Shown here piece after piece: positions 46,884-58,227 of a stretch of DNA of 64,000 nt. The notes beneath the pieces are model-generated. The model did not search any database and was not told where the DNA came from. It worked only from the letters and a program-made list of their open reading frames with translations. The stretch spans positions 237,909 through 301,908 of the forward strand of contig JANFAH010000064.1 of the NCBI GenBank assembly GCA_024663395.1, written 5' to 3'. Origin of the DNA: Pisolithus tinctorius (lineage: Eukaryota; Basidiomycota; Agaricomycetes; Boletales; Pisolithaceae). The stretch's first letter is position 1. Every line of letters begins with the position of its first letter. A program made the position numbers and the translations under genes.

Positions 46884-48839
46884 GTTCTAATGATGACTTG
46901 CGGAGAAAGCCATTGAGGGTGAGGTGAAATTACGCGGTAGTTGTAGGATACTGTAGTTGATGTTGCCTATTGAGAGGCTTGGAATCGTGTGAGTTTGAAT
47001 GTTACTTTGCTTGTACAATTAAGAACTACGGCGTCATGAATCTGAGCCAGCGGATTGGCAGTCTGACCCCATAGAATCTTGCAGACGGCGTTCCTTTGAA
47101 GCTAATCTGGCCGCAATAACACAAGGCGATGATGCAAGCGGACTTTCTGCTTGCAAACGCTGTCTTCGAGAAGTGCCGCTGGAAGCATTTGCACCGGAGA
47201 AAACGTCGGGGGGTCAACCAGTCACGGTCGAGGCGAGTCGGACTCATACTATAGTCTTCGATTAGTAGGTGCTCAACACTTGCCCAATTACCAAGGTCTC
47301 TGTTCGTGCGATGACGGATACACTCAAATTCAACGGTCAAGATTTTCAGAACGTGGAGTTCATACACGGCTGGACAGTACATAATTCTACCGTCTTTGCC
47401 GCTGAACTGACTGCTTACAGGCTTTGGTCGGAGCGTGAGTTAGTATAAAGCCAGGGTGATCCAGGACTTCTGAGGTCGCTGCCAGTCCTGTTCCCACGTG
47501 TCCAAGGCAAACGGCTACACCGTTGATCGCATGAATTGGGCGATATCTTTGGACGTCGTTCAGTTCGTGCAGATATGTAGAACGAGACAGCATTGCTACT
47601 ACCGAATGTAAATACATGTTAAGGCAGTGCGAGGGTAGATCTACATAACAACTCGAGGGGTGAAGAGGAGAGAGGGATTGGGGGAAGGGCGATGCGCTTA
47701 CCGGCCCCGAACGGCAGCGATAACCTGCTGGAAAGGGATGAGCTGCGAGGGCGGGTGGGAACGCCTCGCAGGGTCAAAAAAACAGCGGGTCGTGCTGACG
47801 TGCTCGGGACCCCGGGAAGTGAGACTGCGAGGTGCCGAAAACAAAGCTTGAGGGAGGGAGTGGTGGGCGGGTGCGACAATGAGGAGCGGCAAACGAGGTG
47901 GTGGCACGGGAGGCTCGGAGGAGGAAACGTGCCACTCACCTGCGCTAGTCTGGAGACTCAACTCTGTCTAGCGCGTGCCTTGCCCGCGTCAGAGCCACAC
48001 TCTGCTCCGCCAGCAAGCGTCAGGTAGTTGAGTTGGGCAAAAGACTCGAGATTCAAAATGCAGCAACCCATAATTTGATTTCATCTAGCTGGTGTGACAG
48101 CGACGGAGGGTATGGCAGATTTTTGGTCCGACTTTACTGGTGTCCCTGGGCCCCGGCGCACGTTGCACTTCAACTTCCGGATTTCTTAACCATCAGCTTA
48201 TTTCGTAACCACCTGGCTAAGTTTGGGCGATCTCAAGCTTCGCCAGGTAATACACTACTCGTACTATGCCACCACCGAAAACATTGTAAATGTCTCCGCC
48301 TTCCCAATCAAATTCATACATGCAGGGTACGAAACTTGACTGTCATACAGTTGAGAATGCACTGACATTTGCTAACGATCCACACAATGCTCTGTAGTGT
48401 CAGTGTCAGCTACAGAAGAGTCTTGCGTCCACCGGTAACCCATACCTGTAAAAATACCTAACGTGTGGAAGCACAGCTTCCGCTCATCCCAGGAATCGAT
48501 CTGCATGGATGGGGGTAAATATGTAAGAGCATGGGACGGCTAACTCTGCAGCCCACCAGACAACAGATTCACCTGATCATCTTCTACGCGGAAAGAATAT
48601 CCATTCAGCTTCTCCACAATAGTCTGAATGGAGATCCCGTAATTTGAAGCCGAAGTATCGTTGAGGACATTATGTCATCCAGACGAAGGATGAGCACCAC
48701 TGGCGCAGCTTGCGGCATGACATGGGGTCTGGTGACCGCAATGACTACATAGCGAACGACGTCATACGCCTGTCGGAGACCGAAGTGCGGTAGTCTGAAT
48801 CGTTCCTCTCCCCTCGTCCTATCTACATTCACCACCGTC
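46884..48839. other. Intergenic spacer between the GAD copies
   Basis: About 2 kb. It shows no clear similarity to the sequence after GAD copy 2. A GC-rich, low-complexity segment lies at about 47640-48010 and gives long but featureless open frames on both strands. No gene called. Confidence 0.45.
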
Positions 48840-50883
48840 ATGTCTCTTTCAAGGGTAAATGATTGCTCTGGGTTAGCTGAGCCATATTCTGATTTCGATG
48901 CCTTTCAGCATATTGATCCCGAAGTCCTCATTCGCGAGAGCAAGGTAGGTGCCCCCCTTTTTTGTTTTTGTCTGCGTTTGAGATACGGCTTCCGTACTGT
49001 TTGTGCAGGATAAGGGACACCGTCGTCATTTAGCAGGTACTGACCCCAGCAGAATCAATCAGCCCTACCATGCGCGATACGGGACGGCGAGTATTCCAAA
49101 GTTTTGTATACCTTCCAAGGGGGTAGATGCAGAAGAGGCGTACCAACTTATTCACGAGGAGTTAAGTTTGGATGGGTCACCCGCTCTCAAGTATGTTAAA
49201 AGTGAGGGACCTTTTTGGACTCACTGACTCCTGGGACAGTCTTGCATCCTTTGTTAACACTTGGATGCCCGAGCCCGCCAATAAATTGGTCATGGAGAAC
49301 GTGTCTAAGAACCTTGTCGATCAGGATGAATATCCTATGACACGTATGTTTACCCATGGAATCCATTTGGTTTTTATTTGTTTATTTGTGACATCCGTTC
49401 AGAGAACATCCACACGCGCTGTATTTCCATTCTCGCCAATCTCTGGCATGCCCCGTCTACGCACAATGCCATCGGAACTGCAACAACAGGGTCATCCGAG
49501 GCCATTCAACTTGGAGGCCTCGCAATGAAACGTCTCTGGCAAGAACGTCGCAAGGCTGATGGAAAATCCATTCACGAACCTGGTCCCAACATCGTTATGG
49601 GCGCGAACGCTCAGGTTGCACTGGAAAAGTTTGCGCGGTATTTCGAAGTCGAATGCCGCCTCGTTCCGGTGAGCGTCGAGAGCAAGTACAGGCTCGATCC
49701 CAAGAGGGCGATGGAATACGTGGACGAGAATACTATTGGTGTCTATGTTATCCTCGGCAGTACCTATACTGGACATTACGAACCGGTGCAGGAAATGTCT
49801 GACTTGTTGGATGATTATGAGAAAAGGACAGGTCACTCGGTGCCTATTCATGGTTCGTCTGCTAGTCATCGCGATTCGATATCCGGACCGTCATTGATAT
49901 TTTACTCAGTCGATGCAGCTTCTGGAGGCTTCATTGCCCCATTTGTTCATCCCAAGCTTGCGTGGGATTTTAGAGTGCCTCGGGTGGTTTCTATTAACAC
50001 GTCGGGTCACAAGTTCGGCCTTTCGTATGTCGGTGTGGGATGGGTAATCTGGCGCACAAAGGATTACTTGCCTAAGGAGCTTATCTTCGAGCTCCACTAC
50101 CTTGGCTCGGTGGAATACTCGTTTTCTCTCAACTTCTCTCGCCCGGCGTACCCAATTCTTGCTCAGTATTTCAGCTTGATACATTTGGGTTTTTCAGGAT
50201 ACCGTGCGGTAGCCTTGGCGGACCTGAAGAATGCACGGCTTCTGAGCCGGGCTCTGGAGCGCACAGGATGGTACACTGTCCTGAGTGACATCCACAGAAG
50301 GAAACCGGGCTTTCAAGGGGCGGCTGGTGATGATGACAATCCGGAGGTTTGAAGCAGTTGTTCGAATCGTCACATTGACAAAGATTGTTCCTAGGTTTAC
50401 CTGGAAGGACTTCCCGTAGTATCCTTCCGATTCTCGGACGCATTCCAGCAACAATACCCCGAAATTCAGCAGAAATGGATACAGACGCTTCTGCGAGCCA
50501 AAGGATGGATCGTACCCAATTATGAGCTTCCGCCTGATTTGGAGAAGGTCCAAATTCTGCGGGTCGTGATTAGGGAACATTTGGCTGAAGCAGTATGTTA
50601 ACTTCGGAATTTTCTGGGATAGCCCTGTTTACCGACTTCGGCAGCTCGTCGACCGACTTTTCGCAGACATTGTAAGTTCCAGTTGATCTGGAAGGTGATT
50701 GTACTGGACATTTTCCAATTGCAGGTTGAGATTACACAGAACCTCATCGATCGAAGCTCATCCGTGCATGCGATGGAAATGTTGGAGGGGCAACATATTG
50801 TACGTAGTGACCACGAGGTTCTAGGGAAGATGGAAAAAGGTTCGGGAACCCGGTCGTCGGGCACGTATGCGAGGCAATGCTGA
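48840..50883 (+). CDS. Glutamate decarboxylase, copy 2
   Basis: Encodes 535 aa, with the same nine-exon structure as copy 1: 48840-48854, 48909-48944, 49009-49190, 49240-49343, 49403-49852, 49910-50346, 50395-50592, 50645-50671, 50725-50883. The cofactor Lys is in [18 protein letters not shown]. It differs mainly in the N-terminus, the variable loop before exon 7 ([13 protein letters not shown] in place of a longer loop) and the tail. Both copies look intact, so they may have split regulation or dosage; that is inference. Confidence 0.94.
49423..49785 (+). repeat. Homogenised patch shared by the GAD copies (copy 2)
   Basis: Counterpart of 45417-45779; both ends of the high-identity stretch fall inside exon 5. 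Confidence 0.8.
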
Positions 50884-51032
50884 GTACATTGATTGGTCTG
50901 AAGAGCTACGTCGTGTACATCATTTGGCTGCATGTGTACTGTATTACTACGGCACCCCTCGCCAAGGGGTTTCTCGCTTAGGAAGTGTATGCTGATATGG
51001 CCAACTCGTCGACTTGACCCGGCACATTCACC

Positions 51033-51467
51033 ATGGGTGGACCAAATCTTGAAGTCTTCAAGTTCGGTTTGTATCTTTTTGTGCCTGTGATGGCTCTGTT
51101 GCACTTTGGCGATCCGCAATGGTATCACAGTCACGTTCTCCCGGTGGGTGTGCTTGTCCGTCTACTCAACAGCTGTCTCGGTTAACGCAACTTCCAACGT
51201 TCAGTATAAAGAACAGCTATTCCCCCGTGGAGATAAAACACATATGGTATTTCTAATCCACGTCAACGTCTTCCATGCCACCTTGTCTTACCCACATTTC
51301 AGCAACTCCCGACTGACCAGGCTACCGTGAAAGCTGAGTTGATACGGATAAAAGCCGAAAAGCTCGCCAGAAAACAGGAGCGAGAAAAGGCCGCTCAGGA
51401 ACATCAAACACCTCAGCCAGATGTGTCTAGTCAGACTTCACGAGGGTGGTTCAGGTCGTGGTGGTGA
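51033..51467 (+). CDS. PET100: Cytochrome c oxidase assembly protein PET100
   Basis: Encodes 105 aa. It opens with MGGPNLEVFKFGLYLFVPVM, a short membrane segment typical of PET100, followed by GDPQWYHSHVLPYKEQLFPR and a charged helix (LIRIKAEKLARKQEREKAAQ). PET100 chaperones assembly of complex IV subunits in the inner membrane. Exons: 51033-51143, 51205-51246, 51303-51467; in phase. Confidence 0.9.
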
Positions 51468-51650
51468 ATAAAGACGCGAGGCCCTGCATGCCGCCAACAC
51501 GCCCATCGTTGTATGACATTGACACCTCGTAAGGCATTTTCTATGGGAATCATATTTGACTTAGCGGGCTCATTAGTTACGTCTACTGGTATCTACATGT
51601 CGCGACTGCCCGACTTGGTCCGGGACGTTGACGAACCAGCGAACGTTGCC

Positions 51651-53005
51651 TTATTTGTTGACGTGGAATTCAGTTCCGTTGCAAATGATGCGCCAGGTGT
51701 TCTCGTGGGCAGCGGCTTCCTCCAAAATGCCGGTGTAGCTAGCTGCTTCGTCATAGCAGATGTTGATTCCCCCGCATACGACGAAGACAACCGTCTTCTT
51801 TCGTTTCTCTTCGGGGGACAGAGCTGACTCGGGGTCCAGGAGACGCCAGAAAAATTCGTGGTTGTATGCTGCAGATATGGTGGTGGCACAGGCCAACTCA
51901 ACAAGCATTTTGTGATCATCTGCTCCAAAAAAAACACGAGTAAACCATTGAATATATTCCCAGCGAAGGTAAGCGCTTACTTGCGAGTAACTGTGCACCA
52001 CGCATGGCTAACTCATCCGCAATACATACGCACTTGACTCCTGCTGGATGGTCCAATGCCATGCGAACTACCTCTGGGGCAGCATACGTGGCTCCAAGAG
52101 AGAGAGCTCGCGAGTGCAAAGTTCGCAGGTGTGGTATAGCAACGCTATGTTCCGAGTTGATTTCTATTTTGGTATATGATTGATCATTGGGTATTTCAGG
52201 GGGGAAGGTGCATGATTTAGATGTGAACCCCTGAGTGTTGACAGCATTGGCTTGATAAAAGCAGTTGGATCCATGGGTCTCAAGTGCGATAAGTGGCACT
52301 GGAGTTTTAATGAGATCCATGCGGTAGCAGCATGAGAGATTGACCCACCGTCATCCCAATTCACAGCTTTGCATCCAAGAAGCAAGCCTCCAATGAGGCC
52401 ACCGCCACCAACTGAACATAGTATGGCATCTGGTTTCTCGCCGAGTTGATTTTTCATTTCCTTCACCATCGAGGAGTGCCCTTCCCACAACACTGGGCTT
52501 TCATATGACGGTAAGATAACACTGAGATGCTGATTAGGATATATCAACCACAAATGCACACTGCGCACGCGTTGGGATCCGCTTTTGCTTCCTTACGCAT
52601 TGCCGCAACCGAGTCGGCATAGATTTGGCCCACAACAAGTACTTTCGCCCCTTGCTTCAGCAGGCGTACCTGGGTTTCCTCACGTGTACTGGAAGGAAGG
52701 TATATGGTGCATTTGACCCCTAGTTTACGTGCTGCGATGGCTGCGGCGAGCCCAGCGTTTCCCGTTGAAGCAACGAGGATGTGCACGGATGGACCGTGTT
52801 GGGCTTTGGACAATTGTACTAGACGTGAGATGCCTCTGTACTTGAAAGATTGGGATGGTTGAAGATTCTAGAGAATGGTGACAGTCAGTCATGGTTATGA
52901 TGCTTGAAACTCGCTCGCCTCAAGCTTAAGATAAGCTGAACATCCCAGAAGGTCTGATATATGGGTAGCGTAGATCAAAGGGGTCTCGAGCCAAAGCGCC
53001 TCCAT
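51651..53005 (-). CDS. L-serine/threonine dehydratase (PLP)
   Basis: Encodes 381 aa, a fold-type II PLP enzyme that deaminates serine or threonine. The cofactor Lys is in LQPSQSFKYRGIS; the substrate loop is ASTGNAGLAAAIAARKLG and the phosphate loop SVGGGGLIGG. Length and layout match eukaryotic SDS/CHA1. Exons (minus): 53005-52919, 52867-52569, 52521-52349, 52298-51981, 51919-51651. The first intron has a GC donor (GAG|GCGAGC); all phases agree. It is divergent from HID1, 134 bases apart. Confidence 0.93.
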
Positions 53006-53139
53006 GGTGATATGGGATTGGGATGGGGTCTACCCAGACTACGACATACTAGCCAATATAAGCTACATTTTGGCGATGAGTTGTCTTGAGTCACTCGGCG
53101 TCGGAAGAACCCGAATTCCGCTCCTCCGCCCCTCCAAGC
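53006..53139. promoter_or_regulatory. Divergent promoter, serine dehydratase / HID1
   Basis: 134 bases between outward-facing starts. No clear motif. Confidence 0.5.
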
Positions 53140-56100
53140 ATGTTTGCAAAGCTCCCACTGAAGCTCACAGCGCCATTCGGTCTGTTGACTGATGAAGCCA
53201 AATTGGCTTTTCGGAGCAAACCTAACGGAATATCCAAACTCATATCCACCAGGGTGAGAAAGCGGAACTGTGTATGAACTGTGAACGTTCGTGTTCACTG
53301 CGCTACAGCACATTCCTGAAAACGACAGCTACTGGGATCAGGTAAGTTCGACTTACCCAGAGGACCGCGACCCAAGTGTTGATACTCGACAGTACTTCAC
53401 CCTGTTTGACACGCCTTCTGACGTATTTTCCCTTATTTCCCCACACGATAGTGCGTTCCCCTGACTTGCAGCATTCCCCGTCGAGTTCTTCCTGACTTTG
53501 GACCACGCAGTTCGTCGCGCTTTCTTAGATGCACCCGAAAACGTTGCCACCTTGGTCCGGGTCGTCGCCTCTCGGCTCTTCAATTTGGTTTCCGATCACA
53601 CATTTCCCGCACAGCAAACGACAACTTCTGTCACTTCGTATGCGAGTTCTCTAATCAAAGCAGCTACGTCGGAACGTAATGCTACCAAGGAAGTCTTGAA
53701 TTGCATCCGCGTACTACAGAGAGTACTTCCTGTCGTCTTCGAGGTCGAAGGAGAATCCAACGCATTTGAGCTCGAAGTGCTTTGGAAGAAGGTTCAAATT
53801 GACCAAGACGATGGTTATCACGTGGATGGGCCTCAGTTTGTCATAGAAGACGAGGATGACGACCGTAGCGAACATGGCGAAGCAGCATCGCCCCAGTCAA
53901 CGGAACCCAATACAAAGACCAAGCAAACTCTGCCCTCGCTTGGAGAGAAGCTCTTTAGTTGTATCATGGATCTGCTCTTCTGTTGTGGGTTCACTCTCCC
54001 CACGAAAATACAAGTTGATCACTATAAGATAAACTATGTCATCTGGTGCGCCCGTCGAGCCGTTTTCAGTGCGATGGGACTAACTGTAGGACAAGGGAGA
54101 AAGGTGTTGGCTCAACCGTTGACACTGGTCCGAATGCTCAGTATGATTCCAACAAAATCGAAGTTTTACGCCTTCTCCTTGTCCTCTTCTCCCGCCAAAT
54201 ATATGTTTCCCCTGCTTCGTTGTTTATCAAACCTTCATTTTACACTCTCCACATGGTCCGTAAAACTCCTCGCCGGGATGTTTTGACACTTCTATGTTCT
54301 TTGCTTAATACAATCCTGAACTCGTCTACGTCGAACAACTTGACTATCGCTAGCGTGGCGGGGAAGGTGCCCTATAACCACCTGGTTTTCAAAGGAGAAG
54401 ATTCCAGAATTGCACTTGTGGGCATGTGCTTGCAGGTTCTTTGCGCCTTACTGGACTTTCAGAGTGGACCTGCGAAAGATGCCGTGTCTGGTAACGACGA
54501 GAACACATCGACATCGATGCCGACGGCACAGACAAATGCATTTCGCTACTTCATCGCGAAATTGGTGTGTGTATCGTTTTGTCGTATATGCACTGTTGAT
54601 CGTCGTAAAGCATCGGACGCAAGATTTTGCTTTCATTCTCGACGGCATTAGCAGCATCCTGAACCAGCAGCTTGCCATATCAAATATTCTTCTCCCCGGC
54701 TCTAGAAAATCGGTACCTTATATACCTGAAACAAGTAGGTCACCTCTACGTACCTCTCGTGTAACCGCTAATCAATGTTAGTCATCTTATTCTGGAAGAT
54801 GATCGAATTGAACAAGGTATGGTTTAGGAACCAATTATTGCATCACAGCAATGTGATGTCTTCACAGAAATTCCGGGCATACGTTCTTGACTCAGACAAA
54901 GTAGTCGATGTACTAGCGTACCTCTTTTCTTACGGTTTGGAGATCAAGGACAAACCGCGTAAGTCGCCTTGGGAGATCCTGTGTTGCACTTGTTCATGTA
55001 AAATATCTTGCAGAGCAACTCGGCCTCTGTCGAGCGTTATCTTACATCATTCAAACATTGTCCGCCGAGCCCGCTTTTGGCAATAAGCTTTGCTTGCCCG
55101 TGAAGATCGCCATTCCTGCTAAATGGTCCACACCCGGAACTGCAGCGGACTTCATGATTACGGTTTGTACTGGTGTTTTTGCTGTTTTTGCCGTCATTAA
55201 TCCAAACTCAGTCCATTTACTCTATGATGGCTACAACATCGGGTACCATGTCGTCACTCTATCCGGCACTCATCATCGCCCTGTCAAATGTAGCACCCTA
55301 CTTTAAGAACCTTTCTATCGTTTCTTCAAATCGCCTCATCCAGCTGTTCACCGCGTTCGCTAATCCTCGGTTTTTACTGTCAGATGAGAGTCATCCGCGA
55401 CTTCTCTTTTTTATGTGAGTAATTCATGTAGTAAAATTAACGCGATACCCTGACGAACGTTCGCAGCCTCGAGGTGTTCAATTCCGTGATATTCCATCAT
55501 TTGTCCGACAACCCCAATCTCTTGTATGCCATTATCACAGCGCATCAAACATTACAAGATCTTGGTACCTTCACGCTTGCAAGCGGATTGCGAGAAATTA
55601 AGCATGCGGAATTCGCCAAGGAAGAACGGACCCGACAGGGAGACCCTAACAGGAAGTTAAATTTGAGGGAGGCTGACATCGAAGCTGGAGACGTGCAGGC
55701 AGAGAAGGCTCGGTTATTGCTAAACGAAAGCCATCGTATTGTTGCGAGAAGTGAAAGAGTGGAGTCTTTTCGTGAAGGCGCTGCTGAAGATGAAGATGAG
55801 GAAAATACGAGTATTCTGGCGAGTAAATCAGAGAAAGCCAGAGGAAAAATGAGGGAAAGGTCGGTGTCATCAGAAACGACAAGTAGTGCCGAGCTACTTG
55901 CAAGCGCTGGGGTTGGAAGAAACGGCTTTGTGCCTACGCAGGAATGGGTACGTAGCATTTTGTTGCTTGTACGAATGCCAATCATATCCACTTCTTTGTA
56001 GGTTGCATCCTGGCAACAGGGGTGAGCAACGGACAAGTGACCTTCTCGCCTATAGCTGATCTTAAGATGATAGCCTTCCGCTGGATACCGTAATGCTTGT

Positions 56101-56510
56101 CATATCTGAACTCCTTCCGAAGATACAGCGTCTACAAGGGGGAGGCCAGAAAGTCACCAGTACTGGGGAAATTATCGATTTCTTACGAAGCGTATCGCTG
56201 GTGGGTGTCCTGCCACCTGCACCCCCGCTGCATCCCAGAAAATTCACGGTGTGTTGTTTCTACGCCCTTTGTTTTCCCTGGTTGGATTCTAATATCCTGG
56301 TAGTGGTCTGATGCCTCGATGGTTTGGCTGACATCCTTGATCTGGGGCGAGATCTATGTTCACGGGATGTCCCCGCTGGGTATATGGAGCTCGACCAACG
56401 TTCGACTGTTCTTCGTGAAACATACGAATAGTCAACCACGCCAGATCGCGGGAACCATGTCACATGTGGTAGGTGAACTGTTCTCGCAGGCCCGCCAGAG
56501 GCCGGAATAA
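53140..56510 (+). CDS. HID1 family protein (Golgi/dense-core vesicle)
   Basis: Encodes about 897 aa of the HID1/Ftp105/dymeclin-related family, peripheral Golgi proteins in animals and yeasts. Blocks: IPENDSYWDQYFTLFDTPSD, EVLNCIRVLQRVLPVVFEVE, NKIEVLRLLLVLFSRQIYVS, LPGSRKSVPYIPETI, HHLSDNPNLLYAIITAHQTL. It is all-helical with a charged insertion before EWVASWQQGLPLDTVM. Exons: 53140-53253, 53309-53341, 53393-53450, 53511-54045, 54096-54564, 54611-54734, 54782-54816, 54868-54958, 55014-55162, 55212-55414, 55467-55947, 56002-56021, 56074-56248, 56304-56510. Phases agree. The segment just after VLWKK (from about 53790) may be a stop-free intron. Confidence 0.9.
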
Positions 56511-56796
56511 GTAGTCGTAGTGTACGAATGATTTTTTGGAGCTTCGGTTCAGTTTCGAATAATTATTCTATGTACATATCACAGGTGTAATTTGCTCTGG
56601 AGCTTTGAGACTTTGGAACGCTAGCAACTTGACTGCCATTTTTGGCCTGGAAACCTCACCGTGCAACTAGGTGTTAGCGACCCCCATCGCATTACCAAGA
56701 CCACTTCGCGATGTCGTCTACGTTGGTGGTCTTAATTATTCTATCGAGAGAAAGAGTTTGACTAGTGTCAGGTTCGCCCCCTCGCGAGATGTCGAC

Positions 56797-57842
56797 ATGA
56801 CCAAGGAGAAGGACTGGCCATTAAACCTAGGTAAGTGATGGAGGTGATCTCGAGAGCCAGTGACCGGATCCAGCACCGTGTACATACAGGCATGCTCGAT
56901 TGGGACTCGACGAACATTGTTTTCACGAAGCGAAGCCTGGTCGAGTTCCTCAAGTAAGTGGCAAAGCCACCTCATCTACACATTTGAATGCCAGTAAAGC
57001 TCAGCACTCAGCTAGGTACGCTGGCGTTACCGTGGATCCTGGCTTCACGAATATCCAGAAACTGCCGCGTAAGTTTTCACATTATCTGGTTGCTAGATCA
57101 TATTACTTGTGCTGAACGATGCGAACCGCGTGTTCCTTGCATCCGCAGGATACGCAAAATTCGGAAAGATGGCAACTAACGAGGCTGAACCCGCTGGTAG
57201 TGCGTTCACCTGCACGAAATCTATTTTCAGTGTAATGAAAAAAATTTTCCCTATTGGTTCATTCGTTTAGTTGCGGAAACGACTTTACCTGCTGTTACCG
57301 AGACATCTCCCAACAGGAGGTTGCTCGCAGAAGAGTTCACGGACGATGCTCTGTCAATGGCACCTCCCCGCCCAAGTGAGGGAAACGTTAGTGACGATGC
57401 TATCAAGGTACGTATCGGAGGGGCTAAATGAGAGTTCCCATACAGATGAATCGTTTTTATTCAAGCCCGTGTCAACCGTCGAAGGGAGCACTAGCACAGG
57501 AGATTTTAGGCCTACTCGGTGTGTACCTTACTTCTTACTTCGCTTTGTTCTTTGTCCAATGGGTTCTATGTCTTGGTGTGGAAGACGCGTACGAACGACC
57601 CCTGGGGGATCGAGTAGCATTGCGAGCATCTTCGGTCACGACGATACCCAGCAAGAATTCGTCCCAACGCGCAAGTGAGTGCAAATCGTCCCCCCATGAA
57701 CTTGCTGGATTCGTGCTGACGCCTATCTATCGTCTGGTAGAGTACGCGAGCGCCCGGGAGGTAAAGACAACATCGAAGGGGTAAGTGTAGTTTCCGACCG
57801 GTCGTCATGGATTCACAGACTGATGATGAGCAGCTATTTTAG
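56797..57842 (+). CDS. Small protein with HN1/Jupiter-like PGG motifs
   Basis: Encodes about 187 aa. It is not recognised as a named fungal gene. Two repeats near the end, FRPTRRVRTTPGGSSSIASI and FVPTRKVRERPGGKDNI, resemble the short R-V-x-x-P-P-G-G-x-S motifs of HN1/JPT1 proteins; the rest is polar and probably disordered. Nine small exons keep phase: 56797-56830, 56890-56953, 56995-57068, 57149-57196, 57271-57407, 57466-57518, 57585-57674, 57741-57780, 57819-57842 (ending TDDEQLF). The frame is open upstream of 56797, so the start is uncertain. The intron model is the main support. Confidence 0.65.
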
Positions 57843-57979
57843 GCTTTGTAGGATAGATAAATGGATGTTTGTTTGTTGTACCCTTTGCCATGTTACAGAG
57901 GTTTTCTGCTTTATGCGAGTAATGCAGTGGTTGTGAAAAAAAAAGCCTACGCAGAAAAAAGAAGAAAAACATGCGATTT

Positions 57980-58072
57980 GGTAGCGGCGAGGTTCGAACT
58001 CGCGCGGACTTTCGCCCATTGGGATTCAGGATTCTTAAATCCAACGCCTTAGACCAACTCGGCCACGCTACC
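57980..58072 (-). tRNA. tRNA-Leu (anticodon TAA), probably with a short intron
   Basis: Reverse strand: acceptor stem GGTAGCG pairs with CGCTACC, the D-arm contains GCCGAGTTGGTCTAAGGC (typical of class II Leu/Ser tRNAs), and the T-arm is GCGAGTTCGAACCTCGC. The anticodon arm reads ATTTAAGA, giving TAA. The 93-base span is about 10 longer than usual, which suggests a short intron after the anticodon; its exact ends are unclear. A run of Ts follows the 3' end, as for a Pol III terminator. Confidence 0.85.
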
Positions 58073-58227
58073 GATCGCCCAAAGAATATAATATGCCGTT
58101 ATAGTGAACTAAGGACCTTCTCGGCAACCCGGTAATTGTAATTGGTGTGATTAGACCTCGATATGACAATATACAGGGGTCTAATAGAAGTGGGCAGTAA
58201 AAGCCCACGTACGACAATGGAGGGTAT

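Noticed and set aside
47619..48027. Overlapping long frames on both strands between the GAD genes
   Set aside because: GC-rich low-complexity DNA in which stops are rare; no domain recognised.
44835..50883. GAD genes and neighbours as a metabolic gene cluster
   Set aside because: No GABA transaminase, succinate-semialdehyde dehydrogenase or transporter adjoins them; neighbours are unrelated housekeeping genes.
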